Source: an uncultured Spirochaetaceae bacterium (GTDB lineage: Bacteria; Spirochaetota; Spirochaetia; Sphaerochaetales; Sphaerochaetaceae). From it: 64,000 bases of DNA. Both the position numbers and the translations under genes were made by a program. The notes beneath the pieces are model-generated. The model had not been told where the DNA came from. It did not search any database and worked only from the letters and a program-made list of their open reading frames with translations. Shown here piece by piece: positions 53,390 through 62,748 of this stretch; position 1 is the first letter of the stretch, and every line of letters begins with the position of its first letter. Where the stretch lies: the NCBI GenBank assembly GCA_944389295.1, contig CALXLV010000006.1, positions 19,644 to 83,643 of the forward strand, in the 5' to 3' direction.

Positions 53390-54475
53390 TCATGCCCCCT
53401 TCTTCCTCAGCGCCTGGAACTTCCTCCAGACCCTGTCCTGGAAATAGGTGTTGGAGAGCACCATCTGCGCTGTCACTATCACTATGATTATTATTCCCTG
53501 CATCACCTGCACGATATTCGCGGGGACGCCTACTTTCGACGGAGCGAGCGTCGAGCCGTATATCATCAGGCCGAAGAAGAACGATGCCGGGATTATCCCG
53601 AAGGGATGAAGCCCTCCGAAGAGCGCCACGACGACTCCGGAGAAGCCATAGTTGTTGGTTATTCCCTCTATCGCCCTTCTGTGCACTCCGGCAAGCTCAA
53701 CGCCTCCGGCAAGGCCGGCGAACGCTCCCGATATTACCATGGAGGCGGCGACGTAGAATCCGACGCTGATGCCGCCGTATCTTGCAGCCCTCGCACCCGA
53801 GCCGGAAGCCCTCATTTTGAAGCCTACGGAGGTTTTCCACATCAGTATGAAGATGAGTACGGCGAGCACGAGCGCGATTATGATGCCGTAGTGCAGCCTT
53901 CCTGTGATGCGTCCGAGCCAGACATTCTCAGTGAGCCTCATGGACTGCGGCGTGCCAGTACCATAGACCTGCTCAGCCGGATCGAGATAGATGGTTCTCA
54001 GGCAGAGCGAGTAGAACTGTGCCGCTATGTAGTTGAGCATCACCGTGGAGAGCAGCTCTGAGACATTGAGCTTCGCCTTGAGTATGCCGGGAATGAATCC
54101 CCACACTCCTCCGCCTATCATCGAGGCGATGAGAGCAAGAGGCAGAAGAAGCGGACGCGGAACGTCGGGAAAAGCGAGGGCGACTCCGGTGAAAGCCAGA
54201 AGCCCCATCGCCATCTGTCCCTCGGCTCCGATGTTTATTATTCCCGACCTGTACGCGACGGAGATTCCCAGCGCGATTATGCAGAGGGGAATCGCCCTTA
54301 TGAGCACCTCGGAGATATGGAGCATACGCGTGAGCGGTTCTATGCAAATTGTATAGAATGTCGCGCTTACATCCGCGCCTATCATCCAGAGTATCACCGA
54401 AGCCATAAGAAGGGCGGCGAGTACTGAAAGCAGTATGATGACGCTCTTGAAAGCTATTCTGAAACCCTTTGTCAT
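53390..54475 (-). CDS. Nucleoside-type ABC transporter permease (first)
   Basis: 361 residues of the same permease family. It has an extra N-terminal helix, ISVAYRSGIINIGAEGQMAMGLL, and the coupling segment SVGFKMRASGSGARAARYGGISV. This is the YufP/NupP-like subunit. It overlaps the ATPase gene by 4 bp. Confidence 0.9.
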   Translation of the reverse strand: MTKGFRIAFKSVIILLSVLAALLMASVILWMIGADVSATFYTICIEPLTRMLHISEVLIRAIPLCIIALGISVAYRSGIINIGAEGQMAMGLLAFTGVALAFPDVPRPLLLPLALIASMIGGGVWGFIPGILKAKLNVSELLSTVMLNYIAAQFYSLCLRTIYLDPAEQVYGTGTPQSMRLTENVWLGRITGRLHYGIIIALVLAVLIFILMWKTSVGFKMRASGSGARAARYGGISVGFYVAASMVISGAFAGLAGGVELAGVHRRAIEGITNNYGFSGVVVALFGGLHPFGIIPASFFFGLMIYGSTLAPSKVGVPANIVQVMQGIIIIVIVTAQMVLSNTYFQDRVWRKFQALRKKGA

Positions 54476-55992
54476 TCTTCCTTCACCCCCGCCATAAGTA
54501 TTCCGAGCCTCTCCCTCGTGGCCTCAGCCTTGTCCAGCACACGCTGTATGGAACCCTTGTATATGACTGCAATGCGGTCCGAGAGATCCATTATCTCGTC
54601 CAGCTCCTCGGAGATCAGCAGAATGCCTATTCCCTTCTCCCTTATCGCGAGGAGCTCCTGATGGATGAACTCCACGGCCCCCATATCCAGTCCGCGCGTC
54701 GGATAGACCGCGACAAGGAACTTAGGACGGCGCTCGATCTCGCGCGCAAGAATAACCTTCTGTATGTTGCCTCCGGAGAGGGAACCCGCGGCAGTGCTGA
54801 TTCCGGGACAGCGGACGTCGAAGCGCTCCACAAGCGACTCCGCGGTGCTGTCTATCTTCTTTCCGTCAAGGAAGCCTCCCTTTGAGAACGGAGCTGAGGA
54901 GACATCCTTGAGAATGAAGTTCTCCTTGATGGAGAAAGCGGGGACTATGCCCTCCGTGTTCCTCTCCTCGGGGATGTAGCCCATTCCCTCGTTTATCACC
55001 TCGCGGGGAGTACATCCGGCTATTTCCTTTCCGTAGAAGGATATCGAACCGCTTTCGACCTTTCTCAGTCCGTTGATCGCCTCGGCAAGCTCCCTCTGTC
55101 CGTTTCCGGAGACGCCGGCAAGTCCCACGATCTCACCGGAGTGTATATCAAGCGAGAGATGGTCAAGCGCAGTCGTTTTCCTGTCGGACATTACCACGAG
55201 ATCGCGGATTGAGAGAGCGACCTCATCATTGGAAGGATTCCCCTGGTTCTTGGGCAGGACGATCTCATGCCCGGTCATCTTCGCGGCTATCTCCTGAGAG
55301 GAGTAGTCGTCGGTGTTGCCGGAGAATACCACCTTCCCGTGGCGGAGTATCGTGACCTTGTTTGACAGGGCCTTCACCTCCTGCAGCTTGTGTGAGATGA
55401 AGATGATGGAAAGCTCCTCAGTCATCTTGTGAAGGAGGACTATGAGCTCATCTACCTCCTGCGGAGTGAGCGCCGACGTCGGCTCGTCGAGTATAAGGAA
55501 TTTCGCTCCGAGGCAGAGCGTCTTGACGAGCTCCACCTTCTGCTGCTCTCCGACGGAGAGCTGCCATATATATGCATCGGGATTGACGGCAAGGCCATAG
55601 CGTTCGGAGATCTCCACCACCCTGCTGCGGACGGCGGCGAGATCGAGATGCATATGCTTCCATGCCTTCTTGTAGCCCAGAGCTATATTCTCAGTGACAG
55701 TCATGCTGGGAACAAGCATGTAGGTCTGATGGACCATTCCCAGCCCCGCGCGGAAGGCATCTTCCGGACCGCGGAACCTGACTTCCTCATCGTTTATCAG
55801 GATACGTCCCTCATCAGGCTGATAGAGCCCCATGAGTATGTTCATAAGCGTGGTCTTTCCGGCGCCGTTCTCACCGACAAGGGCAAGAACCTCCCCTTCT
55901 CCGACGCTTATCGAGATATCATCGGATGCGAGCACTCCGGGAAACCGTTTTGAAATGTGCTCCATCCTCAGCGATCTTATCTTGTTTTCCAT
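54472..55992 (-). CDS. Nucleoside-type ABC transporter ATPase, double NBD
   Basis: 506 residues with two ABC domains. The first has Walker A GENGAGKTTL, signature LSVGEQQKVELVKTL and Walker B FLILDEPTSALTPQE. The second has GVSGNGQREL in place of Walker A and LSGGNIQKVILAREI. This asymmetry is usual for sugar/nucleoside ATPases (YufO, NupO). It lies after an intra-operon hairpin that separates it from the binding-protein gene. Confidence 0.92.
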   Translation of the reverse strand: MENKIRSLRMEHISKRFPGVLASDDISISVGEGEVLALVGENGAGKTTLMNILMGLYQPDEGRILINDEEVRFRGPEDAFRAGLGMVHQTYMLVPSMTVTENIALGYKKAWKHMHLDLAAVRSRVVEISERYGLAVNPDAYIWQLSVGEQQKVELVKTLCLGAKFLILDEPTSALTPQEVDELIVLLHKMTEELSIIFISHKLQEVKALSNKVTILRHGKVVFSGNTDDYSSQEIAAKMTGHEIVLPKNQGNPSNDEVALSIRDLVVMSDRKTTALDHLSLDIHSGEIVGLAGVSGNGQRELAEAINGLRKVESGSISFYGKEIAGCTPREVINEGMGYIPEERNTEGIVPAFSIKENFILKDVSSAPFSKGGFLDGKKIDSTAESLVERFDVRCPGISTAAGSLSGGNIQKVILAREIERRPKFLVAVYPTRGLDMGAVEFIHQELLAIREKGIGILLISEELDEIMDLSDRIAVIYKGSIQRVLDKAEATRERLGILMAGVKEE

Positions 55993-56006
55993 GGCTGAAG
56001 AAAAAG

Positions 56007-56028
56007 AAGGCAGGGCGAACCCTGCCTT
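56007..56028 (-). terminator. Intra-operon attenuator between binding protein and ATPase
   Basis: AAGGCAGGG-TTCG-CCCTGCCTT, a perfect 9-bp stem with tetraloop, followed on the minus strand by CTTTTTCTTC. It should end most transcripts after the binding-protein gene and let a fraction continue into the transporter genes. Confidence 0.82.
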
Positions 56029-56037
56029 ATGTATAGA

Positions 56038-57063
56038 TCAAAGAGTGGAATAATCCACGTCCGCCCAGTCTGCAAGCGTTCCGTCAGGATCGGCGACGAA
56101 GGAATCAATCGCAGCCTGAACCTCAGCCTCAAGCTCGGGAGATACCCATTCGGCCTTGAGAGCAGGGTTGTAATCGAATGTGAAGCCGCCGTTGGCGAAG
56201 TTCATCGGGATGCACTCTCCGCCCATCACGCCGCTCTCCATCTTCTCGACGATGCCCTTGACGACTGCGGCATAGGCATATGAGGAAGCCGCGATGCACT
56301 TCGCCTGTCCCTCAGCTGTCGTAAGCTGTGCAAGGTCCTGTCCTACCCACATTGCCGTCGGGGACTCAGCTGTGGCTCTGAGAGCTCCGATAGCCTGCTG
56401 CGAGGAGCCAGTGAGGACATCTGCACCGTTTCCGAGCTGTGATGTCGCGACCTCGGAGGCCTTCACATAATCAGAGAAGGAACCTGTATGGGCGACAAGA
56501 ATCTTTGCTGAGGGATTCACTGCCTGCACGCCGAGCACGAAGCCGCGGTTGTAGCGGGCCGCATCTCCGGAGTCAACAGGGCCTACAAGACCAACAATGT
56601 TGTCCTTCGTCACTCTTCCGGCGATGATGCCGTTGATATATCCTGTCTCCTCGGATTCAGGCATATATGTGAATACGTTGGCAGGTCCGATCTCAGAGGA
56701 TGTTCCGAACGCGAACGACACATCCGGGTACTCCTCGGCAATCTCAAGAATCAGGTTCTTGTACTGCGCGCCGTGGGCGATGATCAGATCATAGCCTTCC
56801 GCGACATACTGGCGGGCGATCGATCCGGCATCGACAGGAAGCATCTTCTCCGAGTAGGAATACTCGATCTTCTTGTCGGACATCTCGGCTATCGCCTGTG
56901 TGATACCGTCATGCATCGACTGGCACCACCCTTTGTCGTCGATTGTGTTCTCGATGATAAGAGCGATCTTGAACGTATCATCGGAAGCGGTCTCCTCTCC
57001 GCCCTGGGCAAATGCCATGAAGGGAAGAACGAGAACGAGAGCAAGCACGAGGATCTTCTTCAT
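56038..57063 (-). CDS. BMP family nucleoside-binding protein
   Basis: 341 residues. Signal peptide ending LPFMAFAQGGEE, with no lipobox Cys, so predicted free in the periplasm, unlike the lipoprotein BMPs of Borrelia and Treponema. Family motifs include DDKGWCQSMHDG and VGPVDSGDAARYNRGFVLG, followed by WVGQDLAQL. It probably delivers purine nucleosides to the ATPase/permeases downstream. AAAGGAG precedes the ATG. Confidence 0.9.
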   Translation of the reverse strand: MKKILVLALVLVLPFMAFAQGGEETASDDTFKIALIIENTIDDKGWCQSMHDGITQAIAEMSDKKIEYSYSEKMLPVDAGSIARQYVAEGYDLIIAHGAQYKNLILEIAEEYPDVSFAFGTSSEIGPANVFTYMPESEETGYINGIIAGRVTKDNIVGLVGPVDSGDAARYNRGFVLGVQAVNPSAKILVAHTGSFSDYVKASEVATSQLGNGADVLTGSSQQAIGALRATAESPTAMWVGQDLAQLTTAEGQAKCIAASSYAYAAVVKGIVEKMESGVMGGECIPMNFANGGFTFDYNPALKAEWVSPELEAEVQAAIDSFVADPDGTLADWADVDYSTL

Positions 57064-57092
57064 GTTTTTCTCCTTTCTGATTTTGTGGTTTC

Positions 57093-57120
57093 AGTATAGC
57101 AGAGGTTAAAGGTTTGTGAA
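57093..57120 (-). promoter_or_regulatory. Promoter of BMP transporter operon
   Basis: TTCACA (57120-57115), 16 bp, TATACT (57098-57093) with TG upstream. The rest of the 239-bp interval to the next gene is AT-rich and shows no recognisable gene or operator. Confidence 0.55.
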
Positions 57121-57302
57121 GTATCTGCAGTCCGCATAATGGAAAATCATACATAAAATTCGATGAAAACATAAAAGAGCACAAATGAATGCATATAATG
57201 GCAAAACAGGAACGGACATGGGAAACAGGAACTGAACACACCCGGCCTGCGGATGATACACGAATCCGGCAAAAGCGGATATCATTTTTCCGGAGGTGTT
57301 TT

Positions 57303-57704
57303 ATGAAGAATATCGGCGATGTGATTTCATTCCTCAGGAAAGCGGGAACTTACTATCTTGCTACGGACGACAACGGACAGCCGAGGGTAAGACCGTTCGG
57401 CACAGCAAATCTCTTCGAGGGAAAGCTCTACATACAGACAGGAAAGAAGAAGTCGGTATCGAGGCAGCTGCACGCCAATCCGAGAATGGAGATATGCGCT
57501 TTCTCCGACGGAAAGTGGCTGAGGATAGCCGCGGAGGCCGTCGAGGACGACAGAAGGGAGGCAAGGAAGAGCATGCTCGATGGCTATCCAGAGCTTCGTT
57601 CGATGTACAATGAGGACGACGGGAACACCGAGGTATTCTTCCTCCGTGATGCCACCGCTGTTTTCTCGTCATTCACGGCGCCTGACGAGTCAATCTCATT
57701 CTGA
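57303..57704 (+). CDS. Pyridoxamine 5'-phosphate oxidase-like FMN-binding protein
   Basis: 133 residues of the split-barrel flavin family (FLRKAGTYYLATDDNGQPRVRPFG at the start, IQTGKKKSVSRQLHANPRMEI in the middle). Such proteins bind FMN or F420 and reduce small substrates; specific activity is unknown. CGGAGG precedes ATG 57303. It overlaps the riboflavin-kinase gene by 1 bp. Confidence 0.88.
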   Translation: MKNIGDVISFLRKAGTYYLATDDNGQPRVRPFGTANLFEGKLYIQTGKKKSVSRQLHANPRMEICAFSDGKWLRIAAEAVEDDRREARKSMLDGYPELRSMYNEDDGNTEVFFLRDATAVFSSFTAPDESISF

Positions 57705-58102
57705 TGGAACCTATCGCGGAGATAACGGGCATCGTTGTCCACGGCAGCGGACTTGGCCGCAGTGTCGGGATGCCGACTGCGAACCTTCTCTCTGACGGGG
57801 CGGCAGCGCTGCCGCCCGAAGGCGTCTATGCCTCGCTTGTAACTATCGGTGATGAGACTTTCACAGGAGTAACAAACATAGGACGGCGCCCGACGGTGGA
57901 CAGCAGGCCGGAAATCACGGTCGAGACGAACATCGATGCCTTCGACAGAGATATATACGGGGAAAGAATCACAGTGACCATCCTCTTCTTCCTCAGACAT
58001 ACAAGGAAGATGGGAAGCCTGATGGAAGTCAGAGATCAGGTCAGGAGGGACATGGAGAGAGCGAGGAAGCTCGCTGGCGAAGCCGCTGCAGCTTCTTCAT
58101 GA
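57704..58102 (+). CDS. Stand-alone riboflavin kinase
   Basis: 132 residues matching the C-terminal kinase module of RibF. GMPTANL (22-28, the flavin/ATP PTAN motif) and EGVYASLV are present, followed by TNIGRRPTV and VETNIDAFDRDIYGERI. The N-terminal FAD synthetase module is absent, so it would make FMN only. Bacterial riboflavin kinases are usually fused; this stand-alone form beside an FMN-binding protein and a flavodoxin suggests local FMN supply. Confidence 0.85.
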   Translation: MEPIAEITGIVVHGSGLGRSVGMPTANLLSDGAAALPPEGVYASLVTIGDETFTGVTNIGRRPTVDSRPEITVETNIDAFDRDIYGERITVTILFFLRHTRKMGSLMEVRDQVRRDMERARKLAGEAAAASS

Positions 58103-58103
58103 T

Positions 58104-58604
58104 TCAGCCGAAGAGCTCCTTCGCCTTCGCGGCAAACCTTCTGCCGTATATCCTGAACATCCCGCGGCTCTCCTCATAGTGATCCCCCTCCCTGTCCAGA
58201 GCTACAGGGCCGTGGTGGATTATCGGAGCGCCGCAGCTTCCGCCGCCGGAATATACGAGCATTCCTTTCACAAGCATCTGCGAGAGGATGCTCATTATCG
58301 CAGAGTCCTGCCCTCCCTGCGCGAAATGGGCTGTGGCAAACGCTCCTCCGAGCTTGCCAGCAAGGCTGACTGATGAAGAGTCCGCCTCCAGCCACTTAGT
58401 TATCTGCCAGACGCATGAGGCAAGATATGTCGGCGTTCCTATGATGAGCCCGTCAGCACCGGCGATGTATTCAGGATCGGGCTCTCCGTCCTTTATATTG
58501 AATACTCTCGCCTCCGCATTCTCGCTCTCAACCCCTTTTGCTATCTCACCCGCCATCTCGGCAGTATGTCCTGTAAGGCTGTAGCAGACTATCGCGATTC
58601 TCAT
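58104..58604 (-). CDS. Flavodoxin/NAD(P)H-oxidoreductase-like FMN protein
   Basis: 166 residues. The FMN phosphate loop SLTGHTAE is at 8-15 and IIGTPTYLASCVWQITKWLE follows. A later ATAHFAQGGQDSAIMSIL resembles WrbA-type and flavodoxin_1 proteins. ATG 58604 has TATCAT (58616-58611, TG upstream) exactly 6 nt before it and no usable Shine-Dalgarno. It is convergent with the riboflavin kinase, one base apart. Confidence 0.85.
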   Translation of the reverse strand: MRIAIVCYSLTGHTAEMAGEIAKGVESENAEARVFNIKDGEPDPEYIAGADGLIIGTPTYLASCVWQITKWLEADSSSVSLAGKLGGAFATAHFAQGGQDSAIMSILSQMLVKGMLVYSGGGSCGAPIIHHGPVALDREGDHYEESRGMFRIYGRRFAAKAKELFG

Positions 58605-58669
58605 GGCCTCATGATAGCACACGCGGAAAACTGTTGCGCCCGCAGCCGCTGATGAGAAAATAGTATTTC

Positions 58670-59215
58670 ATGAACCGGAGAGAAATCATTGAGACAAATA
58701 GGCTCATCCTCCGCGAGATGGATGAGAACGACATACCTTCGCTGAAAGACATTCTGCAGGACGATAAAGTCATGTACGCCTACGGTCACAGTTTCACAGA
58801 TGCCGATGTTGATGAGTGGCTGCATCGTCAGATGGAGCGTTATGAAATGTGGGGATTCGGACTGTGGGCAATGGTCCTGAAAAGCTCTGGGGTGATGATC
58901 GGACAGGCAGGTCTTGCAATGCAGCCCTGCGAAGAAAGGGAGGTCCTGGAGATAGGCTATCTTCTCAATAAGACATACTGGCATCGAGGATATGCCCGGG
59001 AAGCGGCAGCCGCCTGCAGGGAATATGCATTCGGAACGCTCGGTGCGGACGAGGTTTGCACGATAATAAGGGAGGACAACACAGCCTCGATCAAAGTTGC
59101 GGAGAGCATAGGCATGAAGAAAAGGAAGAAGTTCATGGCACAGTCAAGGTACTACAGGGGAAGCATCCCCCACCTCCTCTACTCTATCGCAAGGACGCAG
59201 CAGTACCGGATATAA
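58670..59215 (+). CDS. GNAT acetyltransferase, RimJ/RimL type
   Basis: 181 residues: ETNRLILREMDENDIPSL at the start, IGYLLNKTYWHRGYAREAA with the CoA loop, and REDNTASIKVAESIGMKK at the end, the pattern of Ala/Ser N-acetyltransferases. The target is unknown. ATG 58670 has no Shine-Dalgarno; AT-rich GAAAAT/TAGTAT just upstream may be the -10. Confidence 0.85.
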   Translation: MNRREIIETNRLILREMDENDIPSLKDILQDDKVMYAYGHSFTDADVDEWLHRQMERYEMWGFGLWAMVLKSSGVMIGQAGLAMQPCEEREVLEIGYLLNKTYWHRGYAREAAAACREYAFGTLGADEVCTIIREDNTASIKVAESIGMKKRKKFMAQSRYYRGSIPHLLYSIARTQQYRI

Positions 59216-59297
59216 AGATCACTTCCCTGTTCCATGGTCACATTCAGCCATGACTGCCTGAGATACCACTTTTCTGCCGGGCAGCTGTAATGCATTC

Positions 59298-59978
59298 TCA
59301 TTCAAAACTCTTCCGGAAGCTGAACGCATCCGCAAACTCAAAGTGTTTGCCGAACAATTTGCTGAACTTTCCGATCAGAGAGCCGTTTATCAGGGCACAC
59401 AGGACTGTTCCCAGCTTCACGCCCTCGAACTTTCCGAATCCGATGAAAAGAAAAGACATGACAACCGCGGTCATGCAGCTGCAGCAGTCATAAACAGTCT
59501 TTGTCCTGCTGATGCTCCAGCCATACTCCGAGGACAGCTCCTTAACGAAGAGCTCATACGCCTCTGGTGAGATGTAAGTATTGAACAGCAGCGATACTCC
59601 TGCCGCGCAGACGGCAAGCCCGATGCAGTAGCACATTGTTCTCGTCAGGATTCCGTTTCCGGGAAGCATATACACGGCCTTCATCATCACATCGAGCACA
59701 TTTCCATAGATGAAGGCGGTTATGAATGAGAAAAGATACCTGCGCCTGAATCCATGCAGAACAAGGGCAAGCACGACGATGAGGAATGCCTGGAAGCAGT
59801 ACTCCGCCATTCCGAATGAGAACCAGCTGATATATGACGATACCTTGAGATAGATGAGATATGCCGGTGCGACAACCATTGACATGCCGAAATCCGCACG
59901 CTCCATCAGCGCAGTACCAAGCGCAAGCAATGCTACTCCGACAGCGTATGCCGCTTCCGTATAGAACGTCCTCTTCAT
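59298..59978 (-). CDS. YczE/YyaS/YitT-like membrane protein
   Basis: 226 residues with five or six helices and an N-terminal VGVALLALGTALMERADFGMSM typical of the YczE/DUF6198 group. Function unproven. AGAGGAG precedes ATG 59978. The longer open frame upstream is not supported. Confidence 0.75.
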   Translation of the reverse strand: MKRTFYTEAAYAVGVALLALGTALMERADFGMSMVVAPAYLIYLKVSSYISWFSFGMAEYCFQAFLIVVLALVLHGFRRRYLFSFITAFIYGNVLDVMMKAVYMLPGNGILTRTMCYCIGLAVCAAGVSLLFNTYISPEAYELFVKELSSEYGWSISRTKTVYDCCSCMTAVVMSFLFIGFGKFEGVKLGTVLCALINGSLIGKFSKLFGKHFEFADAFSFRKSFE

Positions 59979-60227
59979 AAAGACTCCTCTGATAAATGAC
60001 GTTTGATAAAGAAACGGCAAAAGATGTATTTGTGCAGGAAGAGTGTCCAGAACCGCAAAGCTCTGATTGCGCTCCGCCGCATAATGGAATATATCACACG
60101 CGAGCGTACAAATCCACGTCACTGACGCTAATTCATGGCTGCTCTTCCCCTCTTTTAATTTGCAGAACAATTTGTTTTATCTGATAATCTTCAAAACAGT
60201 CTTTCAGGATGAACAGGGAGATATGCC

Positions 60228-60728
60228 ATGACATACAGGCTTGTGAACGAGAATGATGCCGCCGCGTTTCTGGAGTTTTTCAGGATAATCGTCTCCGAGA
60301 CAGACAATCTCGCCTGTTCTGAAAGCGAAGCTGAGGCAATGACCGAAGAAGATGAGAAGAATTTCATCAGAAGCATGAATGATTCAGGCTCATTCTCCGT
60401 CGCTGCAGCCGAGGACGGCATAATATTGGGCTCCTGCGATATCAGGATACAGAGGAAGGAACGTCTGAGACACCGCGCGGAAATGGGAATCGCGGTGAGA
60501 AAAGAATACTGGGGAAAAGGCATTGCCCAGCATATTCTGGAGGCTGCCATAGCAGAGGCAGAACGCCGATGTGTCAGGAAAATATATCTGACAGTACGGG
60601 CTGACAACGAGAGAGCGAAATCATTCTATAAAAGAAACGGATTTAAGCTCTCAGGCACAGACAGGATGCTCTTCTTCATTGACGGAAATTACATTGACGG
60701 AGAGCAATATGAGCTTATCCTGAGATGA
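60228..60728 (+). CDS. GNAT family N-acetyltransferase
   Basis: 166 residues. The motif A region VRKEYWGKGIAQHILEAAI (about 88-106) and YLTVRADNERAKSFYKRNGF near 125-145 are clear GNAT signatures. CAGGGAG precedes ATG 60228. The target is unknown. It is the second GNAT in this accessory region. Confidence 0.87.
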   Translation: MTYRLVNENDAAAFLEFFRIIVSETDNLACSESEAEAMTEEDEKNFIRSMNDSGSFSVAAAEDGIILGSCDIRIQRKERLRHRAEMGIAVRKEYWGKGIAQHILEAAIAEAERRCVRKIYLTVRADNERAKSFYKRNGFKLSGTDRMLFFIDGNYIDGEQYELILR

Positions 60729-60784
60729 TATCCGGAAAAGCATCAGTATCCGTATGGTTAATGTATCTGAACAGCTGATGGTCC

Positions 60785-62080
60785 CTATTTTCCAAGTATC
60801 TGCGGGTCCAGCAGGAAATCGTAGATGCTTACAGTCAGAATGCCGTAATCATCATAATACGGCTGGATGATGTCTTTTGTGATGATCACCTTTTTGAAGG
60901 AATCATCGATTTTCCTGAAAGGTCTTATTTCCTGAGTGCGTTTCGCCTCATCGGGAATGGAGTATGCTGACTGGATGTAGTATCTTGAAGAGCCGAGATT
61001 GCAGACAAAATCAACTTCAAGCTGCTTCCGGACCGCTCTGCCGTCCTGATCTTTCTCAGTGATCTGCACTACCCCTACATCAACACTGTAGCCCCGCATG
61101 CGCAATTCGTTATAGATTACATTTTCCATGGAATGAGTCTCTTCCAGCTGACGGAAATTGATTCTGGCATTGCGGAGGCCAAGGTCAGAAAAGTAATATT
61201 TTTTCGGAGTCTCGATATATGATTTTCCTCTGATATCGTACCTCTGCGCCGATTCAATAAGAAAAGAGTCCTCAAAGTAATCCAGATATTTCTTTATGGT
61301 TTCAGAAGTGATTCTGGATTTCTTCACGCTTCTGAATATGTTCTTCAATTTTTCAGGATTGGTCAGAGAGCCGATGGAAGATGAAAGAATATTAAGCAAG
61401 TCCTCAAGCTCACCAATATTCTTCACTTTATTGCGGCTGGTGATATCCCGGATATAAATCTCCGTGAACAGGTTCTGCAGTGCAGAGGCCTTTTCTTCTG
61501 CCCCCTCCCGCAGGACAACCATAGGTATCCCGCCGTAAAGCATATACTCTGACAGCCCCATATATCTGTCACCTTTGTAAGCAGTCATGAACTCCGCAAA
61601 GCTCAGAGGATACATATGGACTTCATCGCCGCGCCCTGCGAATTCAGTGGCAATATCCCTGGACAGCAGTTTTGCGTTGCTTCCAGTCACATATACATCC
61701 ATATTGTCTTTGCGCAGATAACCATTCAGAACAGCCGCAAAGCAGTCAAGCATCTGAATTTCATCAAGCAGCAGATAATATGTTCCGTCATCAGCAACCT
61801 TGGAACGGATATAAGCCATGAACTTTTCAGGATCAGCTCCGCGTTTTTCCTTTTCGATCTGAATCAGGTTCTCACCAATAAGATGAAGATCATCTCCGGA
61901 GTCAAATGCAAAACGTATGATATGCTCAGAATCTACCCCGCTTTCAATAAGGTGATGATAAAAAAGATTGTTCAGCAAATATGACTTGCCGCATCTGCGT
62001 ATGCCGGTAATTACCTTGACCAGCCCATTGTTTTTTCTCTTTATCAATCGGTTCAGGTATAAATCTCTGCGGATTTCCAT
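60785..62080 (-). CDS. AAA ATPase with DUF4143 domain
   Basis: 431 residues. Walker A GIRRCGKSYLLNNLF lies near residue 25-39, Walker B YYLLLDEIQMLD near 98-109, and sensor-1 VYVTGSNAKLL near 128. The C-terminal DUF4143 domain includes KKYYFSDLGLRNARINFRQ and a nuclease-like VDFVCNLGSSRYYIQSAYSI with the ExxxxD/xQxK layout of PD-(D/E)XK enzymes. These proteins are abundant in anaerobes; suggested roles include DNA processing or defence, none proven. ATG 62080 has TTGAGG upstream. The gene is AT-richer than its neighbours. Confidence 0.85.
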   Translation of the reverse strand: MEIRRDLYLNRLIKRKNNGLVKVITGIRRCGKSYLLNNLFYHHLIESGVDSEHIIRFAFDSGDDLHLIGENLIQIEKEKRGADPEKFMAYIRSKVADDGTYYLLLDEIQMLDCFAAVLNGYLRKDNMDVYVTGSNAKLLSRDIATEFAGRGDEVHMYPLSFAEFMTAYKGDRYMGLSEYMLYGGIPMVVLREGAEEKASALQNLFTEIYIRDITSRNKVKNIGELEDLLNILSSSIGSLTNPEKLKNIFRSVKKSRITSETIKKYLDYFEDSFLIESAQRYDIRGKSYIETPKKYYFSDLGLRNARINFRQLEETHSMENVIYNELRMRGYSVDVGVVQITEKDQDGRAVRKQLEVDFVCNLGSSRYYIQSAYSIPDEAKRTQEIRPFRKIDDSFKKVIITKDIIQPYYDDYGILTVSIYDFLLDPQILGK

Positions 62081-62105
62081 TTGAAACCTCAATGCGGAAG
62101 ATTTT

Positions 62106-62119
62106 TGCATCATGATGCA
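62106..62119. repeat. Palindromic motif, copy A
   Basis: TGCATCATGATGCA, a perfect 14-bp palindrome flanked by ATTTT on the left and CTTTTCAATTCTATAAT on the right. It sits between promoter-like sequence and the ribosome site of the DUF4143 gene. Confidence 0.75.
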
Positions 62120-62190
62120 CTTTTCAATTCTATAATACCTGAAAGAGGCCTCAGCAAACAACGAATAATCTATGCTTTGTGAAAGATTTT

Positions 62191-62204
62191 TGCATTATGA
62201 CGCA
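62191..62204. repeat. Palindromic motif, copy B
   Basis: TGCATTATGACGCA with the flanks TGTGAAAGATTTT and TTTTTCTATTAT. It is imperfect. Similarity to copy C extends over about 45 bp. Confidence 0.75.
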
Positions 62205-62400
62205 TTTTTCTATTATTAATGCTGCTTTAAAGTATTAGCTCATTCCTGATGCACGAAGTTCTTACTTGCAGAAATATGAACAGATATCGCTTCATTCCTG
62301 CAAAGAAATCCGGCTCAGACTTATAGGCCGGGCCGGTATCATATTTATTGTGAGAATATGCAGATATGGCTCAGTCTGAATCCAAGGCTGCAATCATGAT

Positions 62401-62748
62401 TCAGACTGCATCATCAGCTGTATAGGCACCAAGCGATCCTGCCTTTACCTGGATGCAGATGTAGCTTATCGGGCTGTCAGCTGCTGCGAAGAACTGCCTC
62501 TTTCCAGCTGGTGCGATCCTGATCCAGTCCCCTTCGCTGAGTTCGATTTCCTCCCCGTCCACAGTCGCCTTGCCTTTTCCCGAGAGAATGAAATATATCT
62601 CCTCGTTAGCCTTGTGCGCATGCACAAAAGGAACAGATGCTCCTGCAGGAAGCGTATTCACGCTGATCTCCGCTCCTGTAAGTCCCAGCTTGTCATGAAG
62701 CTCTGTCCTTGCTCCTTCTACTTTTCCGATCTTTGTGTAATTGCTCAT
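62401..62748 (-). CDS. Cupin domain protein
   Basis: 115 residues, a single cupin barrel (VHAHKANEEIYFILSGKGKATVDG and LSEGDWIRIAPAGKRQFFAA), with His and Glu ligands for a metal. ATAAGGAG precedes ATG 62748. Divergent from the HxlR regulator, which probably controls it. Likely a quercetinase-like or redox-stress cupin; activity unknown. Confidence 0.83.
   Translation of the reverse strand: MSNYTKIGKVEGARTELHDKLGLTGAEISVNTLPAGASVPFVHAHKANEEIYFILSGKGKATVDGEEIELSEGDWIRIAPAGKRQFFAAADSPISYICIQVKAGSLGAYTADDAV

Larger units (their letters stand above)
62081..62400. other. Intergenic region with palindromic motif copies A and B
   Basis: 320 bp without a gene. Copy A of the palindrome (62106-62119) lies just upstream of the DUF4143 gene, next to TATAGA/TTATAG-type promoter elements. 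Copy B is at 62191-62204. The remainder is AT-rich and otherwise featureless. Confidence 0.6.

Noticed and set aside
52937..54061. 374-codon plus-strand open frame across the permease genes
   Set aside because: It is antisense to two well-conserved permeases; low-complexity and no start signals.
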